30,526 nt of DNA from Bacteroidales bacterium UBA1219 (lineage in GTDB: Bacteria > Bacteroidota > Bacteroidia > Bacteroidales > P3), in contig DBXF01000054.1 of NCBI GenBank assembly GCA_002309295.1, positions 1 through 30,526 of the forward strand, in the 5' to 3' direction. A program made the position numbers and the translations under genes. The notes below the pieces were generated by a model. The model worked only from the letters and a program-made list of their open reading frames with translations. It was not told where the DNA came from and searched no databases. Shown here piece after piece: positions 24,601-30,526 of this stretch (position 1 is its first letter; each line of letters opens with the position of its first letter).

Positions 24601-25265
24601 ACCAGAGGACAATTTACACAGCCGTTACCGGTCGCGACAACTATCCGTGTACAACATCGGCACAAACTATAGTGAACCTCGAAACCGACCTGAAGGCTTA
24701 CATCCACACTTCGCAGGAAGCAGCCAATTATGAAAATATGCAAGTGATTTTCTCCGACCGCAGCACCGACAACACTGGTCGCAGATGGTATCTCCGCGAT
24801 TTCAACCTGCCTGTGGGCACCGATGAAAACTACATCTACACCTTCGAGGCACGCGAGGATTCGGTGAAAGTGATACTCGTGGCCTACATAGAAGGCACCG
24901 AATGTCTGGACACCACGAGTGTTACAATCCCGTTGTTCAAAGATGCTATATGGGTTCCCAACGCTTTCACTCCCGACGAGGATGTAGAGGACAGCAAAAA
25001 CAAAGTCTTCTATGTCATGGGTGTAGAACTGATTGAATTTGAAATGGACATTTTCAACAGAAACGGTTACAGAGTGTTCCATCTCGATGAACTTCCTACT
25101 AAAGACTGGCGACCTGGAAAAGGAAATCATTGGAACGGCGGAATGAGCAACGACCCATCTAGACCCTGTGTGACGGGCAACTACACCTACAGGATTGTTT
25201 ACAAAACAAAATCGCAACCCGACAGGACTTTCACAAAAGTGGGTTCGGTATTGCTGATAAGATAA
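21675..25265 (+). CDS. Giant secreted multidomain protein with type IX sorting domain (type B), copy B
   Basis: The 1196-residue paralog of copy A has the same order: signal peptide (ending AVAQ), N-terminal beta-sandwich (CDFESAAERSQW), FN3-like unit, Cys-rich segment, Ig-like unit, PKD domain, Ig-like units from about 751, and a type B sorting domain (WVPNAFTPDEDVED, FNRNGYRVFHLDELP, GSVLLIR). It has extra residues in the middle (IDTIVDSNTGAVNCSTM, absent from copy A) and in the sorting domain (RPGKGN). The N-terminal half differs from copy A at many positions. From about base 23924 to 24950 it is nearly identical to copy A even at silent sites. I found no TAnnTTTG box in the 129 bases upstream, so it may rely on read-through past the terminator at 21565-21604. 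Confidence 0.88.
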   Translation: MIKQLVKTTVLTAILLACFVNRAVAQFGIATIPYSCDFESAAERSQWILLNGQQTNKWYVDTATRCNGDHSLYISNNGGTVYEYDPAVASSTWAYRQIAIVAGLYNISYNWKGQGYSNTHYMRAYLVPASQFNGAAGSSTGFQTSGHPTGWIPIDATYPTGSYMNQQSTCRNVYLGNVSVPSTGNYYLVFGWTNNAYNVQGLQPPAAIDDIQITTATCPRPDNLSVRTLSSNGTAEATWTETGTATMWLLEYSTSPNFRPVTRVIVTGAGGTVSSGPLPGFQQSTAYYFRVRAICDTTFGNGDTSMTSLVYNYRFCSGNVGCIDFTNLRSQSVTCTYGTYQNYQQYSGSYLGPYANNGVVDLGSGSYGRSSNQPGSRHTVNTDPNAVDPIFPQISKIPPNECASVRLGSLYGGYICQSVSYQMIVDSAQADILLFKYACVFNDAGHGASQQPRFVLEILDQQGNLISPNCGAADFNATDVTSGTIGGTWYSRQGSVTFIDTIVDSNTGAVNCSTMTFTTYSNGLRGRDWTPMGLNIAQYHGQNITVRITSFNCGQSGPNHCGYVYYTLGCTKGRITSNSCGGGSVSTTLTAPSGFNYRWYTARNPNVVVSRQQTVTVQVDSTMYYCDVSFVDDSNCHFTLSTFVSQRYPRASFTASMSTDSCMYRLRLRNTSRITSTLTDTNSIGSCESYFWDFGNGQTSTAENPTVTYSQPGTYTVKLIAQINNRECGDTIIHQYSFRPHMPGRLVAPRRVCYGDTAFLRAASRGYVEYRWNTGYSRDSLYIVPDSTTQYTLIARDSIGCVDTMRATVAITDCNIYDTVCRNERYLSYGFNIPASTLRNFADTLVVFERHTRSHFGVDSITILNLLVWDTNETVTYDTFCFGDPYSFYNIPLTRGGRYAQRFTNIHGCDSIIYLELEELPRPTLELHHSYVPCFNYPITLIANRTGGDWIRWSSSPIDTSMSGYETQDTLVVRPHQRTIYTAVTGRDNYPCTTSAQTIVNLETDLKAYIHTSQEAANYENMQVIFSDRSTDNTGRRWYLRDFNLPVGTDENYIYTFEAREDSVKVILVAYIEGTECLDTTSVTIPLFKDAIWVPNAFTPDEDVEDSKNKVFYVMGVELIEFEMDIFNRNGYRVFHLDELPTKDWRPGKGNHWNGGMSNDPSRPCVTGNYTYRIVYKTKSQPDRTFTKVGSVLLIR

Positions 25266-25299
25266 TTCATGTAACCAAAGTTTTTAATTATTACTGGAG

Positions 25300-25329
25300 G
25301 CTCCGTCGTGCGACGGAGCTTCTTTTTTT
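25300..25329 (+). terminator. Intrinsic terminator after copy B
   Basis: GCTCCGTCG (25300-25308) and CGACGGAGC (25311-25319) form a near-perfect palindrome followed by TTCTTTTTTT. The -33 box of the next promoter (TTTG, 25327-25330) overlaps the end of the T-run, a compact junction. Confidence 0.85.
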
Positions 25330-25358
25330 GTGATTGTCGCAAAAAAATCGTATTTTTG
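25327..25358 (+). promoter_or_regulatory. Bacteroidota promoter of the ABC exporter operon
   Basis: TTTG (25327-25330), a 20-base spacer and TATTTTTG (25351-25358) match the consensus in sequence and spacing. This settles the start of the next gene at 25384, because an upstream in-frame ATG at 25330 would precede the transcription start. Confidence 0.8.
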
Positions 25359-25383
25359 CAATCTAATTATAAGCGTAAAATTG

Positions 25384-26328
25384 ATGGAAATACTTGTAAC
25401 AGAACATGTAGAGAAAAACTATTCGGGACACAGGGCGTTGACCGACGTCAGTGTGTCGGCGGCCGAAGGGCGTGTGCTTGGACTGCTGGGCCCAAACGGA
25501 GCCGGCAAAACCACCCTCATACGCATCATCAACCTGATAACCGCTCCCGACCAAGGAAAAGTGTTTTTCTGCGGCGAGCCGTTGAAAGCTAAACATATAG
25601 AGCATATCGGCTATCTGCCCGAGGAACGTGGGTTGTACAAAAAAATGAAAGTAGGAGAGCAGGCCATGTACCTTGCACGTTTGAAAGGCTTGTCCAAAAA
25701 CGATGCCGAACAACGTCTCCGCCAATGGTTCAAACGTTTCGAGATAGACGGATGGTGGAACAAAAAAGTTGAGGAGCTTTCGAAAGGCATGCAGCAGAAG
25801 GTGCAGTTCATCGTTACGGTACTCCACGAGCCGCGGCTGCTTATCTTCGACGAGCCCTTCAGCGGTTTCGACCCCATCAACGCCAACCTGCTGAAAGAGG
25901 AGATACTGCGACTGAAAAACAATGGCGCCACGGTGATTTTCTCAACACACAACATGGCTTCGGTGGAGGAGATTTGCGACGACATAGTGCTGATAAATAA
26001 ATCGAAAGTGGTGCTTTCGGGCAGGGTGAACGACATCAAAAACTCTTTCCGTAAAAACATTTTCGACGTGCGTTGCCACAAAACCGACGAGGAGATAACC
26101 TTTGCCGACGGCATTTCGGTGCTTTCGCAGACGGCCGACGAATTGAACACTTTCTTGAAAATAAAAATTGACAACACATTGTCGCCCAACGACTTGCTCC
26201 GTAGCTTGGTAGATAGGGTGGATGTGCTGTCGTTTCAAGAGGTGCTGCCGAGCATGAACGAGATTTTCATAGAGACAGTAACCAGCAATAACCAGAGTCA
26301 AACCGCTGAAAAAGAGGAGGGTATATGA
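25384..26328 (+). CDS. ABC transporter ATP-binding protein (ABC-2 / NatA type)
   Basis: The 314-residue ATPase begins at the ATG of MEILVTEHVEKNYSG, chosen because the promoter lies at 25327-25358. Walker A is GPNGAGKT (residues 36-43), the signature is LSKGMQQK (from 132), Walker B is LLIFDEP (Asp156, Glu157), and the switch His is in STHNM. A C-terminal extension of about 100 residues is typical of NatA-like proteins. Its stop overlaps the start of the permease gene (ATGA at 26325-26328), so translation is coupled. It energises export by the partner permease; the substrate cannot be read from the sequence. Confidence 0.93.
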   Translation: MEILVTEHVEKNYSGHRALTDVSVSAAEGRVLGLLGPNGAGKTTLIRIINLITAPDQGKVFFCGEPLKAKHIEHIGYLPEERGLYKKMKVGEQAMYLARLKGLSKNDAEQRLRQWFKRFEIDGWWNKKVEELSKGMQQKVQFIVTVLHEPRLLIFDEPFSGFDPINANLLKEEILRLKNNGATVIFSTHNMASVEEICDDIVLINKSKVVLSGRVNDIKNSFRKNIFDVRCHKTDEEITFADGISVLSQTADELNTFLKIKIDNTLSPNDLLRSLVDRVDVLSFQEVLPSMNEIFIETVTSNNQSQTAEKEEGI

Positions 26329-27650
26329 GGAAGATATTGTTAGTGATACAAAGGGAATACCTTACGAGGGTTAAAAAGAAATCCTTCTGGATACTCACGT
26401 TGATAGTGCCGATTTTGCTTGTGTCTCTTTACGCAATTCCTATCTATCTAGCTACCAATTCGTTGGAGGTGACTCATGTGGCTGTTGTCGATGAAACGGG
26501 CTTGTACAACGATTTCCATTCGTCCGACGACATCGTTTACCATTATATGGACAGTTTCGACACTGCATCGGTAGGCAATTCCGACACCGTCGACGTGATG
26601 TTGTACATACCTCGTCCTAGATCGGGGGTGGTGCCCACCGAGACTTTCGTGTATTTCAAAAACGACGCCCCGAGTCCTTCGGTGAAAAGCGATATGGACA
26701 GGCAGTGTCAGGACATGCTGCGGAACAACATACTGCTCGACGTTTACAACATAAACCGCGAGGATTACGATCAGATAAAAAACACTTCGGTGAAATTGCA
26801 CGTGCAGGACTTGGACACTGGCGAGAGCGATTTCAGCGGCATGAAAATGGCCATTGGCCTTGTGCTTTCGTTGCTTATATACATGGCCATATTTATGTTC
26901 GGCACCCAGGTGATGCGCGGCGTGATGGAGGAAAAGACCAACCGAATTGTGGAGGTACTGGTGTCGTCGCTAAAGCCGTTCCAGCTTATGATGGGCAAAG
27001 TGGTGGGCGTGGCCTTGGTGGGACTTACGCAGTTCACCCTTTGGATAGTGCTTTCGGGAAGCATAATAACAGCCTTTACCATTGCTAACGCCGACACTTT
27101 CGACCGCGCCCGTCAGCAGGAGCAGATACAGATGTTACATTCGCGTGGCGTATCGGCAGAGCAATTGTCCTCCGAGATGCCCAACACCGACATGCAGACC
27201 GAGATGGTGCAGGGGCTGCTTCACATCCAGTACGGAACCATAGCTATTGCCTTTTTGATATTCTTCATACTCGGCTACCTGCTGTATTCCACCTTGTTTG
27301 CCGCTGTCGGTGCCATTACCGAGAGCGAACAGGACAACTCACAATTTGTGTTGCCGCTCACTGTGCCGTTGTTGCTAGTGATAATACTAACTCCCACGCT
27401 GATAGAGGCACCCAGTGGCTCGCTGGCAATGTGGCTTAGCATGATACCTTTCACCTCGCCAGTGGCGATGATGGTGCGTGTGCCTTTTGGCGTACCTATT
27501 TGGCAAATTGCGGCGTCGGTGGGAATACTGCTGCTTACCATAATAATAGCCGTTTGGGTGGCCGCCAAAATTTACCGCACGGGTATTTTGCTCTACGGCA
27601 AGAAAATCACCTACAAGGAACTTTGGAAATGGCTGAGATTCAAGAACTGA
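26325..27650 (+). CDS. ABC-2 family permease (NatB type)
   Basis: The 441-residue product has a first transmembrane helix at about residues 21-42 (FWILTLIVPILLVSLYAIPI) and an extracytoplasmic domain to about 170. A cluster of helices follows (LSLLIYMAIFMFGTQVMRG, AIAFLIFFILGYLLY, VPLLLVIILTPTL, ASVGILLLTIIIAVWV). The conserved EEKTNRIVEVLVSSLKPFQLM segment after the second helix is characteristic of NatB/YhaP-type exporters. It overlaps the ATPase gene by 4 bases and ends 1 base before the RNA methyltransferase gene, so these three form one operon. Confidence 0.92.
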   Translation: MRKILLVIQREYLTRVKKKSFWILTLIVPILLVSLYAIPIYLATNSLEVTHVAVVDETGLYNDFHSSDDIVYHYMDSFDTASVGNSDTVDVMLYIPRPRSGVVPTETFVYFKNDAPSPSVKSDMDRQCQDMLRNNILLDVYNINREDYDQIKNTSVKLHVQDLDTGESDFSGMKMAIGLVLSLLIYMAIFMFGTQVMRGVMEEKTNRIVEVLVSSLKPFQLMMGKVVGVALVGLTQFTLWIVLSGSIITAFTIANADTFDRARQQEQIQMLHSRGVSAEQLSSEMPNTDMQTEMVQGLLHIQYGTIAIAFLIFFILGYLLYSTLFAAVGAITESEQDNSQFVLPLTVPLLLVIILTPTLIEAPSGSLAMWLSMIPFTSPVAMMVRVPFGVPIWQIAASVGILLLTIIIAVWVAAKIYRTGILLYGKKITYKELWKWLRFKN

Positions 27651-27651
27651 T

Positions 27652-28179
27652 ATGAAGAAACTGACAATGGACGAGCTCAACCGCATCAGCGTTGAGGAAT
27701 ACAAGCAGGCCGAAAAGACCCCGATAGTAGTGGTTTTGGACAACGTGCGGAGTATGAACAATATAGGTTCGGTGTTCCGCACCGCCGACGCTTTCCGTAT
27801 CGAAAAAATCTACCTTTGCGGCATCACCGCCACACCTCCGCACCGCGACATACACAAGACCGCCCTAGGCGCCGAGAACTCCGTGGACTGGGAGTATGTG
27901 GAGGAGACGCTGGATTGCGTGAAACATCTGCGCGACGAAGGTTACGCGGTTTTTTCCGTGGAGCAGGCCGAAGGCAGCGTGATGTTGCAGGATTTCAAAA
28001 CCGACGGCCGTAAAACCGCCGTGGTGTTCGGCAACGAGATAGACGGCGTGGCACAAGAGGTGGTGGATGCCAGCGACGGATGCTTGGAAATACCTCAGTA
28101 CGGCACCAAACACTCTCTGAACGTGTCCGTTACGGCAGGAATAGTGATGTGGGACTTGTTTTCAAAGATAATAAAATAA
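27652..28179 (+). CDS. SpoU/TrmH-family RNA 2'-O-methyltransferase
   Basis: The 175-residue product has the three SPOUT motifs: NVRSMNNIGSVFRTADAF (motif 1, about residues 31-48), VFGNEIDGV (motif 2, from 124) and IPQYGTKHSLNVSVTAGI (motif 3, Tyr150 onward). This trefoil-knot family uses S-adenosylmethionine to methylate tRNA or rRNA ribose. The protein lacks the extra N-terminal substrate domain of RlmB, so a tRNA target is somewhat more likely, but this is inference. It starts 1 base after the permease stop. Confidence 0.92.
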   Translation: MKKLTMDELNRISVEEYKQAEKTPIVVVLDNVRSMNNIGSVFRTADAFRIEKIYLCGITATPPHRDIHKTALGAENSVDWEYVEETLDCVKHLRDEGYAVFSVEQAEGSVMLQDFKTDGRKTAVVFGNEIDGVAQEVVDASDGCLEIPQYGTKHSLNVSVTAGIVMWDLFSKIIK

Positions 28180-28191
28180 CGAAATGAACAA

Positions 28192-28199
28192 TAACTTTG
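28192..28199 (+). promoter_or_regulatory. Candidate -7 box (TAACTTTG) for hflX
   Basis: TAACTTTG matches TAnnTTTG, with no TTTG 20 bases upstream. It would give a leader of about 130 A/T-rich bases before hflX. The 153 bases between 28180 and 28332 hold no gene. Confidence 0.4.
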
Positions 28200-28332
28200 G
28201 CCGTTCTTTATTAAACATAATAATTGCCAGAAATTTACCATAAATTATTGTAATGCGATGATTGATGAATAATTACATGGAAATTTATGTTAAAGATGTG
28301 TGTCAAAGATTGTTACGTAATATGATTGTTTT

Positions 28333-29517
28333 ATGATAGAGACAGCGCAGAAACCCCAGAGAGCCATTTTGGTGAGCGTATGCTCGGCCAATATGGCCAT
28401 GGAACGCACCAACGAGTACCTCTCGGAGCTGGCCTTTCTGCTGGAGACGGCAGGCGGCGAGAGTGTGAAGACTTTTGTGCAGAAACTGGAGCGTCCCGAC
28501 GTGCGTACCTACGTGGGCAAAGGCAAATTGGAGGAAGTGAAGGAGGCAGTTGACGCCCTTGAGGTGGATTTCGTCATTTTCGACGACGAACTCACGCCCT
28601 CGCAGTTGCGTAACCTCGAACGCGAGCTGAGGGTGCGAATCCTCGACCGCACCACGCTTATCCTCGACATCTTTGCCAAACGCGCCCGCACCTCAATAGC
28701 CCGCACACAGGTGGAACTGGCTCAGTATCAGTATATGTTGCCGCGACTCACCCGTATGTGGACGCACCTCGAACGTCAGCGGGGCGGCATTGGAATGCGC
28801 GGTCCCGGCGAGACGCAGATAGAGACCGACCGCCGTATCATCACCGAAAAGATAACGTTGCTCAAAGAGAAACTCAAATCCATCGACAAACAGAAAGTGC
28901 TGCAACGGAAAAACCGCGAAAGTCTTGTGCGTGTGGCACTTGTGGGCTACACTAACGTAGGAAAGTCCACGCTTATGAACCTGCTGAGCAAGTCCGACGT
29001 GTTTGCCGAGAACAAACTCTTCGCCACACTCGACACCACGGTTCGCAAGGTGGTGATAGACAATCTGCCGTTCCTATTGACCGACACTGTGGGTTTCATC
29101 CGCAAACTGCCGCACAGCCTGGTGGAGTCGTTTAAATCCACCTTGGACGAGGTGCGCGAGGCCGACCTGCTTATACATGTGGTGGACATATCGCACCGCG
29201 ACTACGAGGAACAGATAAACGAGGTGAACAAAACCCTTGCCGAGATAGGAGCCAACGACAAGCCCACGCTGATGGTGTTCAACAAAACCGACGCCTACAC
29301 CTTTGAGGAGAAGGACCCCGACGACCTTACGCCGTGGACCAAAGCCAACAACACCCTCGAAATGCTACAGAACATCTGGCTTGCCAAGGACAGCGAGAAC
29401 ACCATTTTCATCTCCGCCAAGGACAAGCAGAACATCGACAAGCTGCGCGAGCTTATGTATAACAATATCAAACGGATACACGCCATCCGCTACCCGTACA
29501 ACAATTTTTTGTACTGA
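28333..29517 (+). CDS. hflX: GTPase HflX
   Basis: The 394-residue ribosome-associated GTPase splits or rescues stalled ribosomes under stress in species where it has been tested. It has the N-terminal HflX domain (VGKGKLEEVKEAV, DFVIFDDELTPSQLRN), the conserved RGGIGMRGPGETQIETDRR loop, and G-domain motifs: G1 GYTNVGKST (205-213), G3 DTVGF, and G4 NKTD. The ATG at 28322 hits a stop four codons later, so 28333 is the start. The length is normal for the family in this phylum. Confidence 0.95.
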   Translation: MIETAQKPQRAILVSVCSANMAMERTNEYLSELAFLLETAGGESVKTFVQKLERPDVRTYVGKGKLEEVKEAVDALEVDFVIFDDELTPSQLRNLERELRVRILDRTTLILDIFAKRARTSIARTQVELAQYQYMLPRLTRMWTHLERQRGGIGMRGPGETQIETDRRIITEKITLLKEKLKSIDKQKVLQRKNRESLVRVALVGYTNVGKSTLMNLLSKSDVFAENKLFATLDTTVRKVVIDNLPFLLTDTVGFIRKLPHSLVESFKSTLDEVREADLLIHVVDISHRDYEEQINEVNKTLAEIGANDKPTLMVFNKTDAYTFEEKDPDDLTPWTKANNTLEMLQNIWLAKDSENTIFISAKDKQNIDKLRELMYNNIKRIHAIRYPYNNFLY

Positions 29518-29583
29518 AGAAGAAAAACCTTTAAAACATCACAATAAAAAGAGTTACACGACGTTATAAAGAAAAAGACAAAA

Positions 29584-30294
29584 ATGTTGTTGGATATTCT
29601 TCGCGAACAGAAACGCATGCAGCTGAAAGGCAGTATCTATCATCGCACTCAGATAGATATGACCTACAACTCGAATCATATCGAGGGGAGTCGCCTTACG
29701 CATGAACAAACGCGTTATATATACGAGACCAATACGATTGGCATTGCCGACGGCGAGGGCGTTAATGTGGACGACATTGTTGAGACAGTAAACCATTTCC
29801 GTTGTATAGATATGATTATCGACCGTGCCACCGACCCTTTGGACGAGGCGTTTGTCAAAGAGCTGCACCGGATGTTGAAAAGCGGCACTTCCGACAGTCG
29901 CAAGGATTGGTTCTGTGTGGGAGAATACAAGAAACTGCCCAATGAGGTCGGCGGGATGGAGACCGTGCCACCGCAGGAGGTGCAACAGGCTGTGGCAAAA
30001 CTGATTGCCGAATATCCCGAACAACCGACGTTTCACGACATACTTGATTTTCATCAACGTTTCGAGGCAATACACCCGTTTCAGGACGGCAACGGCCGTG
30101 TGGGACGACTGATAATGTTCAAGGAATGTCTGGCACACAACATTGTGCCTTTTATTATAAGCGACGACCTTAAGTTCTTCTATTACCGCGGTCTGCGCGA
30201 GTGGCCGGCAATCCCCGGCTACCTTACCGACACCTGCCTAACTGCCCAGGACAGATACAAAGTTCTGCTGCAACATTTTGGAATAGAGTATTGA
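29584..30294 (+). CDS. Fic-domain protein (likely AMPylase with built-in inhibitory helix)
   Basis: The 236-residue product carries the Fic catalytic motif HPFQDGNGRVGR (164-175, catalytic His164, Gly/Arg loop complete). Near the N-terminus SNHIEG (30-35) fits the inhibitory motif S/T-x-x-x-E-G/N, which places it among class II Fic proteins regulated by their own N-terminal helix, with Glu34 as the inhibitory glutamate. Such enzymes transfer AMP from ATP to target hydroxyls. There is no winged-helix tail and no adjacent antitoxin gene. It lies 66 bases after hflX on the same strand, with no clear promoter between. Confidence 0.92.
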   Translation: MLLDILREQKRMQLKGSIYHRTQIDMTYNSNHIEGSRLTHEQTRYIYETNTIGIADGEGVNVDDIVETVNHFRCIDMIIDRATDPLDEAFVKELHRMLKSGTSDSRKDWFCVGEYKKLPNEVGGMETVPPQEVQQAVAKLIAEYPEQPTFHDILDFHQRFEAIHPFQDGNGRVGRLIMFKECLAHNIVPFIISDDLKFFYYRGLREWPAIPGYLTDTCLTAQDRYKVLLQHFGIEY

Positions 30295-30335
30295 AGAGAC
30301 TTCTTTTGGTGAAAGGTACTAACTCACCAATAGAG

Positions 30336-30443
30336 CTATTTCCCGTCCTTTTGCTGTTTTTCGAGCTTTTTTACCTTTTTCTTTAGCTTTATAACGTTTA
30401 CAAAAGCATAGATGCTGAAGATGGTGGTTATTATCAGAAGCAA
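30336..30443 (-). CDS. Possible tiny membrane peptide (TTG start) or gene remnant
   Basis: A minus-strand frame from a TTG at 30441-30443 encodes 35 residues. They form a hydrophobic helix (LLIITTIFSIYAFVNVI) followed by a Lys/Glu-rich coil (KLKKKVKKLEKQQKDGK) and a stop at 30336-30338. A TAA lies in frame just upstream, so no ATG start exists. The layout is that of a one-helix membrane protein, but it could be the tail of a decayed gene. The rest of 30295-30526 shows nothing further. Confidence 0.3.
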   Translation of the reverse strand: MLLIITTIFSIYAFVNVIKLKKKVKKLEKQQKDGK

Positions 30444-30526
30444 AAGGAATTATATTCCGTGACAATTCTTTCAGTTCACTCTATAGCACCATTTTTCGTG
30501 ATTTTCGGCGTATAGGTCAAATTGCA

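Noticed and set aside
25330..25383. Upstream in-frame ATG for the ABC ATPase gene
   Set aside because: A consensus promoter spans 25327-25358, so this ATG would lie before the transcript start; the start at 25384 gives a normal ABC N-terminus.
1..30526. tRNA genes, rRNA, insertion sequences, integrases or reverse transcriptases
   Set aside because: I saw no cloverleaf with a T-loop signature and no transposase, integrase or reverse-transcriptase motif in any frame; this was by eye, so a short RNA could be missed.

Overview
The window looks like a chromosome segment from a gut- or anaerobe-type member of the Bacteroidota, most likely order Bacteroidales. The evidence is promoters of the Bacteroidota type (TTTG, 19-21 bases, TAnnTTTG), secreted proteins ending in type IX secretion sorting domains (both type A and type B), lipoproteins with Bacteroidota-style lipoboxes, a fimbrillin-like lipoprotein, an RnfBCDGE cluster, and an F0 subunit a with the long secreted-type N-terminus usual in this phylum. 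Species or genus cannot be fixed from the sequence alone. No tRNA, rRNA, CRISPR array, transposase or reverse transcriptase was found.

Layout. (1) 1-308: the 5' part of a UvrA-like ABC protein running off the left edge. (2) 309-5772: an AT-rich accessory block holding two lipoprotein genes under duplicated promoter and signal-peptide cassettes, a broken fragment of a secreted protein, arrays of short intergenic repeats, and a large S8 (subtilisin-like) peptidase with a type A sorting domain. (3) 5823-10294: the GC-richer RNF genes rnfB, rnfC, rnfD, rnfG and rnfE, encoding the membrane ferredoxin:NAD+ oxidoreductase that couples electron transfer to ion pumping. rnfA, normally last, is absent. 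(4) 10398-12416: a compact structured RNA with its own promoter-like box and terminator, then a fimbrillin-like lipoprotein with a C-type-lectin/FGE-like C-terminus. (5) 12417-17572, minus strand: repeats, a YgiQ-type radical SAM protein, phosphoglycerate kinase, an isolated ATP synthase subunit a, and a small possible ribbon-helix-helix protein. (6) 18006-25265: two tandem giant paralogous secreted proteins with type B sorting domains, nearly identical over their C-terminal third but divergent towards the N-terminus. (7) 25384-30294: an ABC-2 exporter pair with a SpoU-family RNA methyltransferase, then GTPase HflX and a compact Fic protein. A possible tiny membrane peptide lies at the right edge on the minus strand.

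How the parts work together. The housekeeping genes (rnf, atpB, pgk, hflX, RNA methyltransferase) deal with energy conservation and RNA or ribosome upkeep. The accessory genes (peptidase, two giant adhesin-like proteins, lipoproteins, fimbrillin) all face the cell surface and rely on the type IX or lipoprotein export routes, whose machinery is not encoded here. The most unusual features are the three-fold promoter repeat around the lipoprotein/peptidase modules with a 28-base exact direct repeat just before rnfB, the missing rnfA, the unassigned structured RNA before the fimbrillin gene, and the homogenised tandem giant genes.
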